This document shows positions 48,882 through 63,100 of a stretch of DNA of 64,000 nucleotides, one piece after another. A model generated the notes under the pieces. That model searched no databases and had not been told where the DNA came from. It saw only the letters and a list, made by a program, of their open reading frames with translations. This DNA is from Ascaris suum. Taxonomy: Eukaryota > Nematoda > Chromadorea > Rhabditida > Ascarididae. Each line of letters opens with the position of its first letter. Position 1 is the stretch's first letter. Both the position numbers and the translations under genes were made by a program. The DNA lies in NCBI GenBank assembly GCA_013433145.1, contig CM024177.1:9202110-9266109 (forward strand), written 5' to 3'.

Positions 48882-50194
48882 CATTGCGGCAAACACACAA
48901 AAAGATATGGGCAAAAATGCTTAACTGTGGAAAATCCACATTGTCCAGAATGCCTCAATCCTGAAGTGCAATATTTTATATATCCACCAAAAACTATGCA
49001 TGGAATTTCCAACATTTTAAGGAAAAACGACCCGAATCGAGCGAAGCGTTCTTGAGATAACGTGAACGAAAGGGTAAAATAGCTTACGACCTTCTCTGTT
49101 TTATATAGAATAAGTAAATAAATAAGTAAAAGCAAAAAGTTTTATCGTATATATTTTGGGACGCGAATCTTGGAAATGTCTGCCGGATAAGGACGGGGAC
49201 AAGCACGAGGAGAGATATGACGTCACCAAAACGAGTCCTTCCGAAAAATAAGGTCAAAAATGTTCCGATCTCCAGAACCGCTCGGTCTCGCGAGGGAAGG
49301 CGCCTCGCTCTGGCTTGTGATTTGAGCGTAGGGGCATACATCTTGTCAATGAAGTGCACCATTACCAAACGTCCAGGAAAGTCCACTTGTAGCGCAATGC
49401 AGTGTGGCGCGGTATAAGCGGGAACAAACCGGGTATCAATTCTGGGTGGGAGCAGGTTGCAGTGATGATAAAATAATCTTTACTGAAGAATTGTTGTTGA
49501 CATAGTATTCGTACTGTCTGAGCAACCTTAATTTCATCAGCATGACTCCGGATCGATGCAACCACGCGGGGGCGACAATGTCCAGTTGGAATATGTAGTT
49601 GAGCACATTTGCGAAAACTGTAGCATTCTGTAGTTGAATTTAGAGGTTGTCCCTCTGTCCCCACGTCCTTCCTTCCATAAAGTATTAGATGTGAACTGCT
49701 TCGCACGTTTCAGCGTTGAAAAGCGATCTGTTTAAATACGAAGAAGATCACCTTCATGAGTTTCCCACAGCAAAATGAAGTGTTCAAAACTACTCTTCGA
49801 AAGAAGAGTTTCTGAGATAGGACCGTGCGCTACTTAAATTGGTAGTCGTATGAAGGCTTTTAACGCAACAGTTGGACGGTTTCCTGAGGCCTTTGAGAGA
49901 AAATGGGCTGCACTACAAGGAGAATACAGGAGAATACAAATGGCAAAGAGGAAGAGAGTTCTCTACAAGCTACATGAGGCCATCTCTCGAAGGGGAAAGA
50001 AGTGTTCATAACCATGTTTCGGTTCAAATATTTTAAGCTGATGCTGCAATGTCGCGATAAGCAGGGGTCCTACCATTCTTCGAACACAGGCCCCCTTGAT
50101 GATAACCTCTAGTCAGTAATATATGTGCCATCTGCAATATCCTATCGTACATCGTACCGTGTGATGCCAATGCCGACCAATTTAATGTATGTCA

Positions 50195-50285
50195 CGCATA
50201 TAAACGATATAAATAATTAAGGGACAATTTACTTACTGGCAGATGATTTCATCCTGCTCGGGAATTTTGGGCACGGACTGAGTCA
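50195..50285 (+). pseudogene. Decayed non-LTR retrotransposon reverse-transcriptase fragment
   Basis: One frame reads LMYVTHINDINN, a stop, then GTIYLLADDFILLGNFGHG and another stop. This resembles the RT palm of LINE-type elements (LYINDI … IYLFADDTLL), with the ADD catalytic box intact but stops around it. The surrounding 49.1-50.8 kb has more even base composition than its flanks, as expected for an inserted element. The element's ends were not found. Confidence 0.45.
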
Positions 50286-53200
50286 TGATTAACGAAGCCA
50301 ACTGAGGGAGCTAAGCAGCAATTGCAAATTTTGTGCCTAGTGTCATTCAGTAGCGCAACTACAGCGGAAAAACGATTTACAGCAATGAGGTAGTCACCAG
50401 CCGGTGTTAGATGATGTGAAAATACTTTCGTGGATGTGTCTACTGACTTCCTGCAATCCAACCGAACACTTCACTTGACTGTTGAGTGCATCTGCGCTTC
50501 TAAACATGCAATCACAAGGGATTAACTAACATTTCTGCAGATATAAAATACCTTACAGGCGTTATAGTACGACCTGAATTTCATTCGATTCATGACCGCT
50601 AATGACATCGCAACTTCCCCTTGTGAGGCGCAGATATGCACGCGTAAGGATTCCACCCCACCCTCCATTCCGAGCTCTTGAAATTTCGTCTGAGCCCCGA
50701 TTCCTTGAAAACCTCTGCTAATTCCTTTGAAATGTCTCTAGACCATAATTTACGCATAAACAAAGTCTTCTTCTAGTTGTTTCATTCGAACTTGCACAGC
50801 AATCACAATTTAAAAAAAAAACGAATTGAAGGATGGATTCTTCCACTTCCTCCCCTTTGATTATCTGCCCGAGAAAGCGATATTTCGAAGAAATAGAACT
50901 TCAAGTGAGTTGCACAAATACACATTTGCTGAAGACATTTTATTACACTTGTAAAAGTCACTATGAAAACTAATTCTATAGCCGATAGAGTTACAAAACT
51001 TACATAGAGAGATGTTATTAAGCCAAAATGAAGCAATTCGAAAACTACGAGGCGCCTCTCGACCGACCAACATATGACATAAGACCTCATTGTAGTGCTC
51101 AAGTGGGCAATCTTTTAGCACTATTGTGATAATTATATCAGTCTGAGCAATATTTATTATTTTGTGATAGTTGGTCCGAGTGAGTGGCTTAAATAACGCA
51201 AAAATTAACGAAGAAAAAAAAAGCTAATGAAAAAAAAAATTGAAATCGAGCAACAAACACCTCTCAAAGCAACAATATAAGCAAGCAGTCACCAAAGAAG
51301 CCATTCAGTTCGATGCATAACGGCTCGAATCTACCAATAAATAATAAATTTTTCATTCAAATCTCAAAACTCATAAATTTATCGAATAATCTTATTCATA
51401 TGCTAATTAAAACGAGGAAAATCGAATACTTTAATCTGTTTTATTAAATAATAGTATAAAAATAAAAATAAAGATGAGAAAAAAACGATGCGAAACGATG
51501 TGGAATTCTTCTTCCAAAGTGAACTTTTTGGAATGAAATAATTCACGTTTAATTTGAAGAAATTTTTGCAACGAAAATAAGCTCATCAACGATAATTTCA
51601 TGAAAAATAATTAATTCGAGTCAAATGCAATACGAGTATTTCGAAGATAAATAATAAAATGAAGGTAATATAATAAGAGAATATGACCCATCACATTGCA
51701 TAATGAAAACACTACTCATCATATATAAATGAATAAAAATCCGAAATAGTAAAGAGATTTGATTGCATTTGTAAGTTTTTTTTTGTTGTTTACACCTGTA
51801 AGAGCAAATATGAAAGCAACAATAAAGAGAGTAGACCGACCGATAATAATAATGATAATACGCCTGAATACGAAGGCAAATACCAATTGAGAAACTCGCA
51901 ACTGCCAGAATATGCAAATATATACTTGTGATGAATTTGCTCAAACAATTAACCAACTTTATCAACTTGACCAACTTCAAAATCAGTGAATAACACTTAA
52001 TTAACAACTAATAGAAGTGGTAATTAAGATGGAGGCTTAAAGTATGAGGTAAATAAGCCAAAAAAAAAAATCGCATTGATTTAAAACATTAGAATAGAAG
52101 TAAAGAATGCTCTATTGTAATGATTCTACAGGTAAAAAATTCAAATGGATATGAAATTCAAACACTCGATAACTATTTAAATGTTCGCCTTAAGAAGTTG
52201 AACGAATCTTCCGCATATTGAAACGCTCCCATAAACTGTTAATAATGAAGAAATAGGATTAAAACGAATCCCACACCAATTTTTATGCCCCCTTTCCACC
52301 TAAAAATAAAACAGGTCGGGGCAATTTCGTACACTAACTAACGCGGGCTAAACTATATCAATTATGTAATCTGAGCAAATTCAACATATTAGGCGATACA
52401 TCGAGGAAAAAAAAAACAATAAAATAGTGAAAGTGCAAGGCAAATAGCTCGCATTAGCACAAATTCATTTTAGAAGAAAAAAAAATCACCGTTGATTAAA
52501 AAAAAAAAAAAGAGAGAGAGAGAGATGAAACCCCATTACAATAAAGAATTAGCCAAGTGCCTTAAGAGGAAATTTAAACAAAAAAAAAAGGAAGAAAAGA
52601 AAATAACGGTGAATAACAAATATGGTCACATATTCGCTGGACTTCTTAAATAAAATTTCATCTCATAAAGAATAGCTTATAAACTATGAAAGCATCGATT
52701 ATGTTCAATTAGTTGTGTTGCGATAATTAGGAACCAAAAAAAAAAAAAAAAAAATTCTCCCCATTATGAAACCGTTCGAATAAATCGATAAATCTCTACA
52801 ACAGCGAATTTACGTGTGCGAAGCGTTTCCATAGTTTCGCACTCTCTGAATTGGTTAATCATATCACAATCTCAGTGATAACATAAGCATACTACAGAAC
52901 CACTCTTTCTCATATACCCGTAAATTTTACTGTGTAATCATTTAAAATCTAAACGAGATGCGAAATTCTGAAATGAAAACTACGAGAAAAAAAAACCCTT
53001 TAGGAAAGTGGAAAAGCAATAACGAATAATTCAAAAAGCAAAATGATATGACAACTAAAATGAACGTAAAAAAAAAAACAAAACAAAACAAATTAGATCA
53101 TATTGCTGATGATAGTATAACGCTTTAAACTCGAAAATCGCCTATTTTAAAAATTATTAATAAAAATTTTCAAGAACGATATAATTTAATTCAGATTTCT

Positions 53201-56200
53201 GGCAATATATCCCCATCGATGCATATGATAGCAGAATGAAGAATGGGAAAAAATGTTGGGAAAAGTCGTTTGCGATAATAGGAAAAACTTCAGCCACTCA
53301 GCCAACATATTCAAGCGCAGCGTATTATCCAAAATTCATCCTTTTTTTTTACAAAGGGAAGATTACAGCTTTAGAAAATTTCAGAGAAATTTCATGGACG
53401 TTATTTTCTGCAAGTTATTATCACTCTTTGGCATCAATAGCATATGCACATACACAAATAATGTTTCTTTTGTCGTTATCAGAAGCTCACGAATACAATC
53501 TTAATTATTATTATAAAGTGCAACGCTACTATCATGGTGCATTAAATATAAAACTTAAAAAATAGCACTGAGGAAGCAAAGATGAAAAAGCAACCATAGA
53601 TAGCCAAATAGGAAGCAATCGAAATACAATTGGAACCATTTGGAAGAGAACCGATACAATATATCACACTGGGAATTGAATGAAGAAAAAATGAGCATAC
53701 AATTGAGATGTGAGGATGCAAACGGCTGGTAGAACAAAAAAAAAGAACCCCAGTTGGGTAATGATGTATCCTTACGTGCGCTGAGATAACTATTATTTCC
53801 ATCATTTCGAACAAATGAAATATTCAAATTTTGCACTCTAACAATGTCAGCATAAGTTTTACATCAATCATTGAAAAAATTCTATCATACTTCCACCGCA
53901 AAAATGTTGCCTGAAGATATCGCAGCATTTAGCAAAATTGTAATCAATGAACTCTAAATCGAAAAAAAAAAAACACGTTCAATATACTTACGAATCAGGG
54001 AAACTATTATGGCACAAAACATCAGTTTCCTCTTTCCTCGATTCGACTGCCAATTCAAATCGTTTTCTAACAATAAAGAAACAATTGAATTTTTAAAGAA
54101 ATACCTATGCACTAGATTAGATTAGATCATAAACATAAAACAAAAAACTACACATAGATATGAAAACTTCGCTATAGATTGATTCTCTTATTATATTAGT
54201 GACCTTAAAAACAATTAAAAAAAAAAAACAATTTTTGAAGCGTATAATAGTTTAATGTGTTACAAAAATTTTAAATAATTCATAAGCAAAAATATCATCT
54301 TATAGATACGTTAATTATGCCACTTCATAGAGCATTTGTAAATTAATCGAACAATTACTTCATATTTAAAATGCAAAAAAAAAAAAAAAAATAATGCACA
54401 AATTGTTCAAAAAAATTTCCTTATAGAAAATTTAACCATCAAATTAAAATTAAATAGAACAATTTTAACTAAAAATTTTCGTACTTCTTTGCATAAATTT
54501 AATACTATCAAATGCATATTCTAGAGTTGATTATATTTGTTGAAATTTTCACTTTCCGCTATTGTATATGTTATGTTATATTTCAAAAATAAACTATAGT
54601 TTCATTTTTAAGTTGCACTTTTCAACTTTTCTACAAATAGCGCATTTTAGTTGAATTTTTTCCATTCAAAGGAATCGTTAATAAATGTAATTTTATAGTG
54701 TTCTAAGTGAAATATTTTGTTACTAAAAATGAATGAGCATTTAAAAAAAAAAATCGGAATCTTAATAGACATTCATCATTTTTTTTTTTCATAAATATTC
54801 AAGTGAAGAAAAAAAAAAGTACTCTCATTAAAACATCGATGAGTAAATTTATCATTATTCATCCTTTGCATCATAATTTTATAAAATTAGGAAAAAAAAT
54901 TCATCATGAAAAACATTAGCGATATTTAATGATTACTCTATTTTAATAAAACTATCTTTTAAAAATTATATGACGTCAACGTAGCATCATTCAACATCAA
55001 TTTGCAATAAATATGAAGTGGCCAAGTTGCCAATCGGGGATCTTTCTCGGTTAAATTATTCTAGAATATCACTGAAAAGCTCTATGCATCGCTCACATGG
55101 CAAGTAAGATTCGTGTAGGAAAACAAAAAAGCGATAGCAGCGCTTACACTGAAAAAAAAAAATTTTTTTTTTTCAAAGCGCAAAAGCAAATAATTACATT
55201 TAAGAAGTTGAAAAAGAAAACAATTGAAAAAGAAACAATTATAAATGACCAGTTATATGCTCTTCGTAAGCAAATCAATAGTGATGAGCAAATTTTCGAG
55301 AGACATTAGAGTTGTGGGCGTTTCAAAATCACATATTATGAGGAGAAAATATGCATGTCGAATTCTAGCAGCATAAAATCGACACCGCTTTTTTTCTTCT
55401 TCAAATAATACTAGAAATTACTAAATTCCAAATTGTCATCATTGCAGATGCACGCATTCCGTTTGATGAAAATACCCGATTAATGGCATCAAGAAATCAA
55501 GCGATGTGTGAAATTCAGACTTTTAGGGTCCCTCATGATCACTTTCTTGCATTCTTGATCTATGCCACGTTTCTTCTCAAAGCTCAAATTCATCCTTTTA
55601 TTGATCTCACTCAAACTTTTTATAAATTCTTCAACTTCTCCATTCATGACACGCTCTTACCTAAGTACTCTTTTAGTATCCATCATTCCACACTCATCGC
55701 AACGCTCACAATTCGTGAATTTATGGTCCCCTCTTTACAGCTGCCATTTCGGTGCAATGACAATTCAAATAGGCATATAAGAACGATAGAAACAACAAGA
55801 AAAACTTGAACCGTAAATTGATGATCAGAAAAAACGAGAACAAGTATCACAAAAAGCAAGTTTGCATTAAAAAGGCTAGAAATAATGAAAGAGTTTTATG
55901 AATTGCAAGAAACCGTAACATCGCAATGGTAATGGTAGTTGGTAGTGTTGGATATTACACGTGAAAGGTAGTTATCGCTTTAAAGGTTAACTCACCAGAA
56001 ATGGAATAGTCGCTTATAGCAAACAAATATCGAAGAGATGAAGCATGAGAACACAGAAGAGTTCGCTCAAAAACCAACTAGCCCATAAGTGAGACTTATT
56101 TAATCGCTACATTATGGTACGATGATTAGCGACCGTTCAAACGCATGCGTACGCCTCATTGAAATTGCAGTAGAAATCGTCATAACGAGCGATTGCGTTC

Positions 56201-56798
56201 GTCGTTTCACCGCCTTTCCTCTCTAAATTAATCATTCCTCACTCGTTCATAATCTTACAGGCTCGCATAAGTTTCCCAATAGTCACTTACCATCGTATCA
56301 TTATGAAGTGATTCACTGTGAGATTATTTGAAGAAATGGAAAGCGCGAGAAGCTTCTCAGCCAGCCTATATGTAGACAACACTGTTCGTCCGAGTGAAAA
56401 ACCGACAATCATACTTCTCAGAATATCAACATCGATTAGCTTCTGTCGAAATCGATAGTAGACAACAGACGAACAACGAAACGACCATAACCGTATGTGA
56501 GATCTAAACGAAGAGAAATAACACAATTCTGGCACTTTAGTTTTAAGCTTCAAGCGTAGTTTTAACCAACAACTCTTCTATGATTCGCTTTCCCCTCCCT
56601 ATCTAGGATAGATGTAAAAATATCGGACTTTCTCACCCGGCAAATTAAGATGTTCTCGGTCAACCCTAACTTCGTTCTTCTTATCATTCCAACCAAATTC
56701 CACCTGCAGCATGAAAAATGACGGACCAGAATATTAGATGAACGATTACTGACCTCTCCAGCAGAAAATATTGTCTGTCTTCATGAAACAATGCAACT

Positions 56799-56804
56799 TT
56801 TATT
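56799..56804 (-). terminator. Possible stau-1 polyadenylation signal
   Basis: AATAAA on the minus strand, about 280 bases after the stop. No closer perfect hexamer was seen. Confidence 0.35.
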
Positions 56805-57084
56805 CCTCATTCACCCTCAAATGCCATCTTCCGCCAAAGTTTTCTATGTAACGCTTACATGCCGCCGAATCTTCAACGAAGACGCTTATTCCTATGCATT
56901 TTGGTAGAACATTAGCGAATATAAGACAAAAACCCAAATCACCGAGGTGACTAACAGGTAACACAATTTTTTTTTCAAATGGAGCATAGGTCCTACCTTC
57001 ATATATAATAATGATCTAAATGCATCCAAACTGAAAAACGTACGTGAAATTTGGCAAAGGAAGAAGATAACCAACAGTGAGATA

Positions 57085-57198
57085 TTAGATTGATTCGACG
57101 GTCGTGATTGGTAAGTCGTAAGTCGAAAGCGCAACAAGCGCATTGTAGGCCGCATTATCGTGCGCAGCCTCTTCGCTAGTACCGCCACCATGACACAC
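57085..57198 (-). CDS. stau-1: stau-1 terminal exon (last helix of dsRBD5, stop)
   Basis: After ATATTTAAG: VCHGGGTSEEAAHDNAAYNA LVALSTYDLPITTVESI, then TAA. The HGGGTSEEAAHDNAA part is the C-terminal helix signature of the last Staufen dsRBD. It is noticeably acidic, as in vertebrate dsRBD5, which binds RNA poorly; by analogy this may be a protein-interaction domain. Confidence 0.88.
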   Translation of the reverse strand: MCHGGGTSEEAAHDNAAYNALVALSTYDLPITTVESI

Positions 57199-60100
57199 CT
57201 TAAATATTCGATTTAAATTATATATGCTTGAAAGATTTTCAACACCCAGGCTAAGTTACTAAAACTTTAAATTTTCCTACATGGGTGAGGGGACGGAGAA
57301 GCGCCACAAACACAAAATTCTGTTAACGTGATTAAGAACGCCGATCGATACTCATGCCATCTGTAGAGCGCTAACGCAAATAGTTGCAGAAACCTTGATG
57401 CGAAAACTATCACCAATTAAGATTCATTGAGCAATCTTCGTAATCGTTAAAGCTGATAGCTGCAGCTTTAATGGCAATTATTTGCTCAGTATTAGCGGTT
57501 GTTTAAGACCAGATTTTTAGGCACTGTTAAGGCAACACTCCGGTAGTCCAAATAGTGAAGGCAAATTGTGCGAGGAGGAGAAGATGGACATCGACATGCG
57601 GAGTGAACAAAGGAATACAAAAAAACCTATCCCCCCCCCCAACCCTCCATCAACAGGTGGTGCGCCAGATGCCTCGCAGTTTCAAATCCCTCGTCCTCCC
57701 ATCCCACCTTACCCCTCTCTTAGTGAAGATCAATTTCCAATCTGACATATCGGATTACGAGTAAATTTTGCGTATGCTAGGAGCTGAACGATATGAGATA
57801 TATATATATTGTAAGCGAGGAAAAGGTCAAACGAATGCCCTTCGAAGTGAATATTTTTAACGACAAGTTTTTGGCATCAGCCTGTGCTTTCAGTAGGAAA
57901 TTGAAATGAAGAAGAAGAACGACGCGATAGCCTGCCAACGTTAATGAACCCATTTTGCCATGGAGTGAAGGGAAGATAATGGAAGGAGGGAATAGGGAGC
58001 GAAATGGGACGGTAAGACTTCAGCTCCTACACCTGAGCAAATGAAGAATACAATTCCTACAGTTTTATGAGAGTGTCGAATGCGATAAAAACTAGAATTG
58101 TCCAACCCCTCCCCCTCCCCTCAATATTCGAAAAAAACGTTCAATCCTTTTCGACAGTGCAGCCTTTGCTATGCCATCACTTGTCAGGCGAATTGATATA
58201 TTAAAATAAAAGATTAATTATTTAAAAAAAGGGTATTCTCAGAAAAAAAATCACTTTCATCAAAGCTAATGCTCTTTACGTATCAATCGATTACTTTTTA
58301 CTATTGAGGTCGTTTAATTTTTGCATTTCCTTACATATAAAATAAATATCAAGCACTCAATTATTTTCTCTCATTCATCATATGAAAGTTGAGGAAAAAA
58401 AACATAAATTCACTTACAATTGGTTTTTCAATGCCCAAAGAGACGAGCGAAAAATACTGCTGCTCAGAATCGTTTTGTGCCTAAAATATGATCCAGCTGT
58501 CATCAGCTTGGGGAATGCTATTAAGGCGCACAATAGCTCAATCACGAAGCGATCCCTTTCTCTTTTTTATTCAGCTCTAAGACAAACTATCATATTTGTG
58601 GAATCTATCCAAATATTGTTGATATTTTCGGCTGGAAACAAGGAGGCTATTGCACTAGGTTCTTTCGTTAAAAGATTGAAAAGTCCTCGCGAAACAGCAA
58701 ATGCCCGGACCCATCCTCAATAGACGGTAAATACTATGCTCATGGAATAGCGAAATACGACTTTTCATGACATAAAAAACAATAAAGGTGAACTTCCTAT
58801 GGTAGATAACGGTTTGGACTATGCACATATTAAACATTCAAAGCAATTCAATAATAAAAGTTAGACGAACATAACAAAAAGAAAACTTTAAATACCTTTG
58901 GAAAATCGCTATAGCTGATAGAGAATTTGATCGTTTCAGCTATTCTTTCGAGACGTCGTCTGGCCGTCTCAATGATCAATGCTTCCGGAGTGCCCGTCGG
59001 CGACCAGAACGGTCCCATCGGTGCAGCACATTGCTGTCGCGACATTGTAGCTCCAAGCGACAGTTGACTCATCTGCTGGGCCAGTTCCGGTGGTGAAAGT
59101 ACAAACATACCGATATTCGTATCCACTGAAAATTGCTATGCTCATCGAATTTTCGCTATATTTGTCTATCACCTCAATCAGCAGAGGTGGGTAATCCTTC
59201 TTCAAACGTTTCCTATTATGCTCATCATACATCCATACTTTATTCATACTCATTTTCACATTCACAAGAAAAATATGTTTAAAAGAGACAAAACCTTCGC
59301 TAACAACTTTGATGAACTTCATCCGTCCCAAAATTCAAAACTTCCAACTCTCGCCCTATCCACCGCTTTTCTTCCTCTTTCTCTTGAGAAAAATTCCTGC
59401 TTATGTCATTGCTTCAGTAGAAAGTCGCAGCGCTCATTTGCCTCGATGACCTAAGGCAAACGCGACGACTCGGCCTTGCAGTACGATACGTGTGCAACGA
59501 ACTGTCCTAGCGTCGACTTTATTTCAACATCCATTATCTTTTGTTATCACTAGAATGACGCTGTTATACAGCTATTAGGCTCGATAATGCTGTAGAAAGC
59601 AGAGTTTCAGAACGTTCTTAAAGCCCATTTTCAAATTAGCCCTTTAATGCGCCTTCCGATGCCTTTATCTATATGTGCATCTCACCGAGGCACACTTCAA
59701 TATCTCTTCGTGGTTTCAATGTCCCGATCAGAAATCTTGGCATCTCTCGAATGACCGACCATTTGAGCAATTAAACTAAGGATAAACGTTCTGTTACAGG
59801 GATTTTCTGGGTTTCTCCTTCCTTTGTCCGATGAACACGTTCACTCTTGCTACAAACCACTGCCTTTCACATATGACATCTATATTTTTAAATCAAATAA
59901 TTATACGCAAAATCACCTGAGGTATACTTATATCAAAAAAAAATATGTAGAATGCTCGGATCCACACTCTACCTTTCTCGGATATCTTGTTGTGGCTTTA
60001 AACGCACAACGAAATGTAAATGTGGAAAAATTCCATGCCAGAAGCCGATGCTAACGAACAGTGATGAATTGTCTAGTATTGCTTTTTCACGCAGCATTCT

Positions 60101-63100
60101 TTTCTTTCAAATTAGCTTCCCTTTTTTTCGTAAATATCTTATAGCAATTGCAAAAAAAAGTGTCGCTCGGCAAGAAGATCGCTGAGGTCTTTGTCGTCGG
60201 ATAGCCGGCGATTAGTGTTGGCACTTTATCTCTAAATAAGAGACATTTCCGCCCATCAACACCAATAAAGCAGCAAAAATGCATCTGCCGCTTTCCAGTG
60301 TAACCAAAGTACATAGAGCGCTCTCATGGTAAACTCGCCTTTCAGCGCTTTCTTCAGTGCACTATATTGCTGTCTTCAGATTATACATCTGTTTCGTAAA
60401 CATTTCGCTACACCTGAAACTGCAGAAAAAAAATTAATGCTTAGGTAATTCAGCAAACGCAACCGTTAAATGAAGGTTAATTTACCTCTAGGAAGTAACG
60501 ATTATTTCAAAGCTGTCAACACAAATACCTTTAGGCATATCATTGGAATTCGCCTTGACGAGTGACGCGTTCTCCGCAGCGTTCCATCCAGCCAAGAATT
60601 CACGAGCCATCTCAGCCATCTGAGTTTTTTGTTCTTCGCTTAGCACCTTCTTTGAATCACGGCCACCTCAAATAAGCATGAATATGATATGTTCGTGACG
60701 AAAATAAGTCCAACGCTTGGAACCAACGAAAATTAGCTCTCCAAATTCTCCTCCGGGCAATGCACCTCGTCAAATCCGCTTCCGACAGAGCGCCTCTCAA
60801 CTGTGCCAACATAGCTGATGCCATTCCAATACCCCCTCTCCCTCCTTCCCTCCCTTCCGGTCCCCTTCAGCCAAAAATCATTCCCCTCTATACCACTCTA
60901 ATAAAAATTAACGACCAAACTTTTTTTGGGATGGGGGCTTTACTTTCCTCATTTCTCGCTTTCAATTCTGAAATTAAAAATATCGGCGAATAATATTATA
61001 TCTATGAAGAATGCATTTCCAGTCCAACAGCTCGAGTAAATGTTGGAGTAAACAAGGCACAAAGACATTTCCGAGATTTCTGAAATGGCAACGTCTGTAT
61101 TCATTCTCAGCAACTAGCCCTCAAGAGCCATCAACGATGCTAACATTAAAAAAAACTATTGTACAGCATAAACATAAACTGTAGTATTGGACTACTCCAG
61201 ATGCCCAAACATTAACTCAGGTTGAACCTCTCCATGTCTCTCTCGAAGCTGTACATCATCTTCCGGTGATGTACTGGCACCTCTCAATTTCTTTTTTTTT
61301 TAGTATCAACAGATCATTTCTACATAATAAAACACATGACGCTGTAAATAAAAAAGATGAAATCAAAGAGAAAGTAATGAATATGTGAAGAATGGTGGAT
61401 CCATTAAAGCGAAATGAATTATCAGTAAACAGAACTCAAAAAAAAGCTCCGAAAAGACCAAAAAACCCTTAACATCATGTTAATCTGCTGGTAGTTTCCA
61501 CCAGTTTTCAATGCTCCTCATTTGAATGTGACCACCCACCTCAACCCCACCTCCTCGTTCCTCCCAATTCGTTAATTCTACAAGTAAAGCAACTTACGTC
61601 GGCGAATCTTGCTCACAAATAGCATTTCTGATTTGAGTGGCGTTATTAAAGCTGAAGGATAGCTGCTGTCATCTGCAAAAAAAAGAATACAATACTACCA
61701 CTTAAGCAAACCACTTCCTCCACCCATCCCCAGTGATCCTCACTCCTTACTCAAATCTTTACGGAACGGTCATCTTAGATAAACGGTCATCCTATTAGAT
61801 AAATGGTCATCTTAGCTATGTTTACGTCAATCCTCTCATGTGAATTGACAGTGAGCCTCAAATTTTATGGGTCTTTTCGGTTTCGGGTTTATTCAAGAAT
61901 GGCTAAAATTTATTGGCGCAAAACATGAAAAGTATGATGTGCCGCAATGTTGAGAAAAATTCCCACAGTGAACTCCGAGTCGATAAACGAATTAGGAAGA
62001 AAATTTGCATAAACACACAACGGAAAGTGATAATTTGATAGATTTAAAAAATAGGCGAAAAATATTTGATGAATTATCCGCCGATGAGAACCAAACTTTT
62101 CAACAATGACTACCATCTAAGCCTGAGCCAAATTAGAGTCAGCTTTATCGTGCTCATTAGCTCTGTTGTATTACTTGTACAGTAAAACCGATATGAATTA
62201 AGCAATTCATGAGGATTAAAAAATAATGACAAATGGAAGCATCTGCAGTAGTCTAGTCGGCGAATGCATTGCTCGGAAAACGGAACGTGGACGGTTCGAC
62301 TCTCGTCCACGGAGGACAAATGTTTTCATTCGTCATCGGACAAGGAAAATGCAGAAAACGAGGGACCATCTAGCCAAACTACTCCTGTACAAAGCAGCCA
62401 AAGATCAACACTGGAATAATAACAAGTCTAGCATATTACAAAACTTTCGGTAATATTTGCATTTTGGTTCAATGAATCCTTGACGGCCTTGACGACATGA
62501 TCAAATGGTTTGCAGAGACTTTCAGTAATAAGACCTGTCCCTTTCTTTCTGATCTTCATTACGAGAGCATTTCCACAACGTTGTCATTATCACAATTGTA
62601 ATAAATATTATTAAACTAATTCAGTGCCACTAAAAGCGGCTGTCAAATTTCACGTAGTTTAAAGATAATGTTCTTTTCAGCACCATGTTTTTAAAGAGCT
62701 ACCTATCACACAACATGACCTCCTTCTTCACTACAATCTATTCTATGCAAAATATCTCTTCCATGATATATCCGTTTGTTGCAGGATTCTTCTGTTATTG
62801 CGTTATCGCGTTTACGTGTACTATTGCTTTCGAGTTCCCCTCTCTTATGTTTGCATTGCTTCATTAACTTTTCGATTACACTCACTGCTGTCAAATAATC
62901 TCCTTTTCTAATGTTTTTTAATTCCCCTATTCCACTGATAGATACAATTAAAACGAGTTGCTTAGTTGCAAATTCTTCAGAAGGCAACAAAATAAAACAG
63001 CCAACGATCAACCTAATGAACACCTGAACACCAAAACATCATCCTTCTGGTTTCACCTAACCGTCTTCTACTCGAATGCGGATACTTGGCAAGCCCAAAT

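Larger units (their letters stand above)
44739..56798. other. Intergenic region between convergent sma-9 and stau-1
   Basis: 12 kb. Holds the hairpin, poly-G duplication, dispersed repeat, minisatellite and RT relic listed above, and perfect TGACGTCA sites at 49218-49225 and 54971-54978. From 51.1 to 55 kb it is A-rich on the plus strand with nothing recognisable. Several 60-130 codon frames have no supporting features. Confidence 0.55.

Noticed and set aside
49084..49706. Overlapping frames of 66-114 codons at 49.1-49.7 kb
   Set aside because: No recognised domain; stops and lack of ends suggest decayed element sequence rather than a gene.
53236..53836. Frames of 83-109 codons on both strands
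   Set aside because: Low-complexity, AT-driven, open on both strands at once; no splice or start context.
55097..55309. Lysine-rich frame MASKIRVGKQKSDSS…
   Set aside because: Half of it is poly-A/poly-T translation; no supporting context.
58382..58723. 113-codon plus-strand frame inside a stau-1 intron (MKVEEKKHKFTYNW…)
   Set aside because: Reasonable composition, but no homology recognised and no promoter or splice context; kept out as unsupported.
59130..59331. Minus frame with KVWMYDEHNRKRLKKDYPPL beside a stau-1 exon
   Set aside because: Tried as an extra stau-1 exon; every acceptor/donor choice breaks the phase or meets a stop.
60760..60993. Frame with proline-rich IPIPPLPPSLPSGPLQP
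   Set aside because: Produced by a C/T-rich stretch in an intron; wrong strand for stau-1.
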